A DNA stretch of 64,000 bases, taken from Ochotona curzoniae (taxonomy: Eukaryota > Chordata > Mammalia > Lagomorpha > Ochotonidae). The notes beneath the pieces are model-generated. The model searched no databases and had not been told where the DNA came from. It saw nothing but the letters and a program-made list of their open reading frames with translations. Both the position numbers and the translations under genes were made by a program. Below, piece after piece: positions 58,626-64,000 of the stretch (its first letter is position 1; each line of letters starts with the position of its first letter). The stretch is taken from NCBI RefSeq assembly GCF_017591425.1, contig NW_024467106.1:22124501-22188500 (forward strand), in the 5' to 3' direction.

Positions 58626-59524
58626 ACGGGCATGAAGATGCTTACAACCCCAGAGATTCTCAACCAAGCAGAGCTCCAGCTCCTCGTTCATGAAACGGAG
58701 ATGACACTGGCGGCTGCACAGGAGGGGTGTGGAGACTGTATGAGAACAGCAGGTGAAGAGGAGGGTCTGGCACACAGAAAAGGCGTGTATGGGCCTCTAC
58801 TCCCCAGCAATTAAAGTCCATAATGTGTGACTTCTGCGTGGAATTACAGCATTTATGGAATTTCTACAGACAAAAGAATGGGGTCTCCTTTAGTGGAATG
58901 GGGATCTCTTCCACTGCTGTAAACACATGGCATGTTCACCCAAGCTCTGGGCACACAGCAGCTGTTCCATAGTGACTTTTTTGAATGCTTTGTTTGATTC
59001 TGGGCAGAGCCACGATCACTTGCTGGCAGCAACCTGCCAGCATAATTTTGTAGGTGGAGATGGCTAAAGTGCAGAGGGCACTGATGTGGGACCTGAGTTA
59101 AGCTCAAAGGCGAGGCTCGGCCTCCATAAGACCACAGGCTAAACAATTCACTCTCATTTTGTTAGATAACAACCTGCACAGAATGGTCACAAATCAACTT
59201 GTTACAAAAAGGCCCATCACAGCAAATTTAATTCCCAAACAGTGGAGGGCTTTCTTGGCAGCTGTTTTAGGGGCAATTTTCTTTCTTTTTTTCAAGAAAG
59301 ATCATCTCCAGCTTTGAGCAACTTTTCGATACCCATTTTCGAGAGACAGCCTAAATCATTCCTGACCCACTAGCCCCTTCGTCATTATGCTTCTTTTGAG
59401 AACATTTCTCACCACTTCACCCCTAGTCAATAGGTATTGGTTGACTGTTACCTATGAGGAATTTTTTTTTTAAATAACTTTTTGGAGTTTATGGACCTTT
59501 GGAGTTTTATTTTAGTTAACTGTT

Positions 59525-59855
59525 GTAAGGATTCACTTATGCATTTGAAAGGCACAGTTACAGAGGGAGTGAGAAAGAGAGCCAGAAAGATCTTCCATTT
59601 CTTGGTTCATTCCCAAATTGCTACCACAACTGGGGTTGGGTTAGGCTGAAGCCAGAATTAAGGAGCTTCATCCAGGTCTCCCACATGCGTGCACAGGACC
59701 AAGTGTTCGAACTCATCATCTGTTGCTTTCTTGGGCATATCAGCAGAAGGCTGGATTGGAAGTGGATTGATCAGCCAGGACTCAAATGGGTTCTCATACA
59801 AAATGCTCATACAACAGATGGCAGCTTAAACCCCTTAGCCACAATGTCATCTCCA
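59525..59855 (-). mobile_element. CSINE copy, diverged
   Basis: AAGGATTCACTTATGCATTTGAAAGGCAC, AGAAAGATCTTCCATTTCTTGG, AGGAGCTTCATCCAGGTCTCC, GATCAGCCAGGACTC and CCTTAGCCACAATGTCA. Confidence 0.78.
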
Positions 59856-60617
59856 TGATTTTCATTTGATGAGGGAGATGGGTATTTCAGCTTCCGTGGG
59901 AACCTCTACCTCAGTTGAGCATGGGACATCTCTTAGTACAGGCCCATTACTTTACTTGAGAAACCCACAGTTCTATGCCAAAAGAAAGCCCCACCTCCTC
60001 CCCCCTTTTTTTTTCACAACAGGCATAGAAAATAAATGGAAGGGTAAAAGAAAAAAGAAATTCTAGAAAGAAAAAATGAAAGGACCAGAGGAGTGAGACA
60101 GCAGGTCTGCTTTAAGACAGGATACTCAGCATGGCCTCAGCTCAGTTTGCAAAAAAGAAGGCACAGTAAGGCTCACCTGAGCCAAGAAGATTCTGAAGGC
60201 TAAATGGAAAGCCACCAGAGGTTAGTAAGGGGACAGAGAGTCTGTGGCCTTACATTTTTACTTTTTTCTGTGCCTATAAATTGTGCTTACAGCTCTAAAC
60301 AACCATCTCTCAGATAAGGAAGGAAGATTCACATTTTGAAAAAAAATCAACCAGCAGCATTTTCGTTACTGTCAAGAGACTATCAGCGGCAGCCTATGAT
60401 ATCTTAATTTGCTTTGTTAATAAGTAGAACACACTATTTTTGCACTTCTGGATGTCAGCAGGGTATAAGAACTGTTCATTTGAAATTCAGTTCCTACTAT
60501 TTGTATGAACACATTATGTTCACTTGTAGAACAGAACACAGTTCTACCCATGGGCAGAAAAGAAAGACACTCAGTAGGTGCTATGGTTTGAATAAGATCT
60601 GGCTTCCCATTTGCCAG

Positions 60618-60955
60618 TATGGTTGCACGGCAGGTTAAGCAGCCAGTTGAGACATGAGTGTCTCCTCTCAGAGTACCAGTTTGAGCTCCAGCTGCTCTGG
60701 TTCTGATGCATTTCCCTTCTAATGTGTGTGAGAAAGCAACACAAGATGGCCAAAATGCTTAGGCCCCTTATCCCTAAAGGGACACCATGATGGAGTCTCA
60801 GGTTCCAGTCTTCTGCCTGCCCCATCCTGGCCACGTTTAGGAAGCAAAACAGCAGAGAGAAGATCCATTCTCATTCTGCCCACCTAACCTATATATACCA
60901 GCCTCACCCCATACTTCTGTATGTCAGCCTTTCAAATAAAAAAAACAAAATTAAA
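60618..60955 (+). mobile_element. CSINE copy, diverged
   Basis: GTTGCACGGCAGGTTAAGC, GTTTGAGCTCCAGCTGCTC, GAGAAAGCAACACAAGATGGCC and GTCAGCCTTTCAAATAAAAAAAAC. Confidence 0.75.
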
Positions 60956-60959
60956 ATGT

Positions 60960-61345
60960 AAACGGCTCCCCAGTTCATGAAGTCATAAATTATCCTCAAG
61001 AAGATACGGGCTTGATCTAATCTGGGCATTTGAAGGGCGTTTGAAGAGGGAACCTTTAGGAAGTGTTTGCATTGGGCTAGGTTACAAGGATGAGGCCCTT
61101 TGAACGATGGCTTGAAAAGGAGAGAATACAGGGACACAGGACAAGTGTGCTCCCTGTCTTACTTCCTGGGCCCTTACTCAGGCCTTCCTCCACATATCCT
61201 ATGCCATCCACTGCCATGAGCAGGCCCCCAACCTCTGGGGCTGCTGGATTTTGTACTATGAACCTCCAAAACCCTGAGTTGAAAACCATGGTCTTCCTTT
61301 ATAAGCAATTTCTCTGAGGTGTTTGTTATAGTGTTATAAAGCTGA
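60960..61345 (+). repeat. Ancient LTR/MaLR-like repeat
   Basis: ATGCCATCCACTGCCATGAGC, AACCTCCAAAACCCTGAG, TCTTCCTTTATAAGCAATTTC and GTTATAGTGTTATAAAGCTGACACA resemble the 3' part of an MST-type LTR. Confidence 0.5.
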
Positions 61346-61859
61346 CACACACAGGCTGCCTTTCTTGCTTCCTATCCATCCTTTATGTACAAAGAAACAA
61401 GGGCCAACAGGTATACCCTCATGCAGTAAACTGTTAAATGTAGTCAGCAATTATGATCCTTTGGTCTATTTCCCAAGTAGAAACTCTCAGGAGCATTCAA
61501 AATGTTTCTAGAGCTGTATCTTACCCCTCTGTTTTAACTTCCATGTCAATTCCTGATCACTTCAGACTTATTTTTTTGGACTCCATACTGAATTCAATGA
61601 TCAAATATTATTCTGTAAAGAGATACAATATCTACTATTTTAAACAATTATAATGACCATTCACAGGGGACAATTAGCTTTCATTTTGCAACTAACTTTC
61701 ATTTTACACTTATAGAACCTCTAATTTAGGAAATGGCCCTGTGCCCAGTTCCTAGAATACAGAAACTGGTCATATGATAGAGTTGGCAAAATGGACCCCC
61801 GTCTGCAAGAGAGGTGGGGCAGCACGGTGCGATTTCACAGGAAGATTAGATTCTTACCT

Positions 61860-62060
61860 GGGGACTTCATGAAGCATCACAGAAGTGAAGGAATTTGCAA
61901 ATGGTTTTGAAAGACAAGCAGCACCTGTATGTGTGGGAATGGAAGAAAGAGAGCACAGCACGAACAAAAGCCCTAGGGAGAGAAGATGCACGTTCCAGAA
62001 CACGGGAGCAAAGAGGCAGCAGATAGGAAAAGACCAGGGAATCATCGTCAAGAATGTTGA
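61860..62060 (-). repeat. L2-like repeat
   Basis: GAGCACAGCACGAACAAAAGCCCTAGGG resembles the reverse of the L2 3' region (GGGCCTTTGCA, CTGTTCCC). The match is weak. Confidence 0.35.
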
Positions 62061-64000
62061 GTGGGATTTTCTTAATCACACATACAGGATAAGCATGGTA
62101 ATCATTTGTGTAAGAGTTGAGAAGGGAGGAGGATGAAGGTGAGGAGAATTAAGCAGAGATAAACAACAGGACTTGAACAGAAATGAGTTCAACAAGACCA
62201 AAAGAAGCAGAAGGACAACTCTGGCAGAGGGACGAGTTTGGAAGAAAATTAATGAATTCATGTTAGAACTTTCAAGGTGAAGGCTGAGTTAGGTTTCCGG
62301 GGGTGGGGGCAGGGGAAGGCCAGGGGAAGCAAGAATTAGGTCCAACAGAGTCTGGGGCTTGATTAGAGAGGGTGGCACTGGAGGCTTAGGTGACAGTGGA
62401 GTCGTGGGAGGTGCTTCCCTGTGTTGCTTAAAGAGGACGGGGGAATGCAGAGGAGAGGAACAAAAAGCAGACCCAAGCATCTTGTGACAACAACAGTGGG
62501 AAAAGGAAGGCGTTATCAGAGAGGCGGAGAAGAGCAGAAACACACAGCACGATGGAAGCGCGGGAAAACTTCCCTGGGAGGAAGGTCAGCAGCTTTAAAT
62601 GCCACAGACAAAACAAGAAAGCTGAGGCCTGAGCAGAGGCTGTGGGCTTGCTTGCCTGGAGTCCCTGGTGACCCCTATGAAAGCCACTGGGGACAGCAAG
62701 GCAAAGAAGGCAGGCAGCAGGTGTCAACAGCCAGGAGTGACTTGCAAAGAGAAAATGTCACTGAAGTTAGCCAATCACAGAGCACACCTGGAGACAGCTT
62801 CTACGGGCGCCCAGATTCCAGCAGTTCGGGAGAAGGGAGTGGCAAGGAAGGAGAACATTGGGAATACTGATTCTTTCAAGAGATACGGAAGATGAGACTG
62901 CAACCGCAGGAATAAAATCATTGAGATGCTTATCTAAAAATGACTTCAATGTTTGCAACTCTGAATACTTTCCTGAAGCTCTGATGGATACCTCTTTTAG
63001 ACTTTCCAGGGGAGAAAAATACCAACTCAAAGGATGAGGCTTCGGGAAGCAGGTCAACGCTGCACACAGCTTTGGAGCTGGCTTAATGACACCCTCACCC
63101 CAAGTCTGCCGGGGCTTACTTACAAAACAAGCCCACTACCTACCTTGCCTCAACCTGTTTTCACCTTCCGACGACCAGTGAGAGTCATGGAAGTCCCCAG
63201 CTCAGAGACACTGGCAGTATGTAGATGCACACTAAATGACATTACTAAAAAGAAGTACTGATAAATGCCAACAATAGCGATAATGCTGTCTGGCACCGGG
63301 ATTTATACATGCATCCTACCATCCCATTAGGACACCAAATGCTAAGGAGTTCCTTGTGTGGGTGATGCAATGCAGTTAAGAAAGATTAAATCAAAGGCTG
63401 CAGACAAAGCAAATTCTCCAAACACTAATTGGTTTTGGGCTTCCAAGTAGGCTCATGAGTAAAGGAACTTCGTTCAGCTACTGATGCCAGCCAGGAACTG
63501 TTTCGTCTTTTTCATACAAAAGCACAAAATTCCACCTTTCCCTGCCTGATGACAAATGAATGTAATCTGATGACTTTTCTTCCACCATACTATTTTAATA
63601 TCATCTAATATTTCCATAGCAATAGAAAACTTGAAAGCAGTTCCACCTCTTATTCCATTTGATACTTGAAATAATCCCATTATTATTTTTGCATAGAGAA
63701 AATCGAGTCTCCCAGAGGACAAAAATGAACATGTGAGCTGAAGCTAGATAGGACGCCCGCCTAAGTTGGCACATGTCATTAACTACACAAGCACGGCACT
63801 TCCTACACGTGAGCTGGCAGCAGCTGCTGAGAAGGACCCCAAACTCCGACATCTGCCATCCCTATGTCAGCCTGCACAGTCCTGGTAAAGACAAGCTACA
63901 AAGTTTCAAAAAGATCATTTTCATTAAGCTCCAGTGGGATAAAATGGGATCCCTCCCAGCACTAGCTTAACAAAAAATGAACTTGGTGACACATAGTAGC

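Larger units (their letters stand above)
43989..64000 (-). other. ZNF462: ZNF462 intron, 3' part (at least 20 kb)
   Basis: From the acceptor at 43989 to the window edge I find no further exon with C2H2 spacing on the minus strand. Repeats include CSINEs (47169, 47507, 48420, 48785, 52636, 52949, 53268, 54188, 59525, 60618), L1 pieces (53830-54850), LTR/MaLR-like sequence (51826, 60960) and MIR or L2-like sequence (48165, 57040-57240, 58470, 61860). Larger stretches without clear repeats are 44000-47160, 49130-51800, 55300-57000, 57250-58430 and 61400-64000. A small exon without a finger could be missed. Confidence 0.65.

Noticed and set aside
62421..62870. 149-codon plus-strand frame
   Set aside because: Lys/Gly/Arg-rich purine-strand text with no domain, on the strand opposite to ZNF462 and without splice or poly(A) context. 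Chance or old repeat.
1..64000. CRISPR array, tRNA or rRNA gene, viral or bacterial cassette
   Set aside because: No regularly spaced direct repeats and no intact tRNA cloverleaf were seen. The tRNA-like boxes lie inside CSINEs. Everything else fits a mammalian gene with introns.

Overview
This is a piece of a mammalian nuclear genome, most likely from a pika (Ochotona, Lagomorpha). The main clue is the dominant repeat: about two dozen copies of a tRNA-derived SINE that begins GGGCCCGGCGCGGT, carries an AGGATCCCATATGGG block and a GGAAAGCAGTCGAGGA block, and ends in a CT-rich stretch plus CCAATAAAAATAAAT. This is the lagomorph CSINE in the form I associate with pika rather than rabbit. L1 fragments, MIR, L2 and MaLR-like remains fill much of the rest.

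The only gene I can support lies on the minus strand. It is the 3' end of ZNF462, a very large C2H2 zinc-finger protein of the nucleus. Six consecutive coding exons are present, read right to left: 43988-43721, 41958-41822, 31969-31746, 16535-16403, 10511-10388 and 9096-8889 (with the stop codon). All have AG acceptors and GT donors, and all codon phases fit across the junctions. Together they give an unbroken C-terminal segment of 364 residues with six C2H2 fingers, an acidic serine-rich linker and a short tail. The 3' UTR runs from 8888 to about 6270, where an AATAAA signal with a GU-rich downstream element sits. The upstream exons, including the giant exon that encodes most of the protein, are outside the window.

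Layout: 1-6270 is downstream flank with repeats and a CpG-rich unexplained block. 6270-9096 is the 3' UTR and last coding exon. 9097-43720 holds five introns (about 1.3, 5.9, 15.2, 9.9 and 1.8 kb). 43989-64000 is the 3' part of an intron of at least 20 kb, rich in CSINEs, with no exon that I can recognise.

I did not find a new gene system, CRISPR array, RNA gene or prokaryotic-type cassette. The most interesting points are: (1) the 133-nt coding exon starts with GTAAGC directly after its acceptor, so joining it to the preceding AAG rebuilds a near-consensus donor, which resembles a recursive-splice exon, and skipping it would give an immediate stop; (2) five degenerate copies of a short, mariner-like inverted-repeat element; (3) CSINEs nested in older repeats with visible target-site duplications. 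Repeat family names and comparisons with the human protein are from memory, not from a search.
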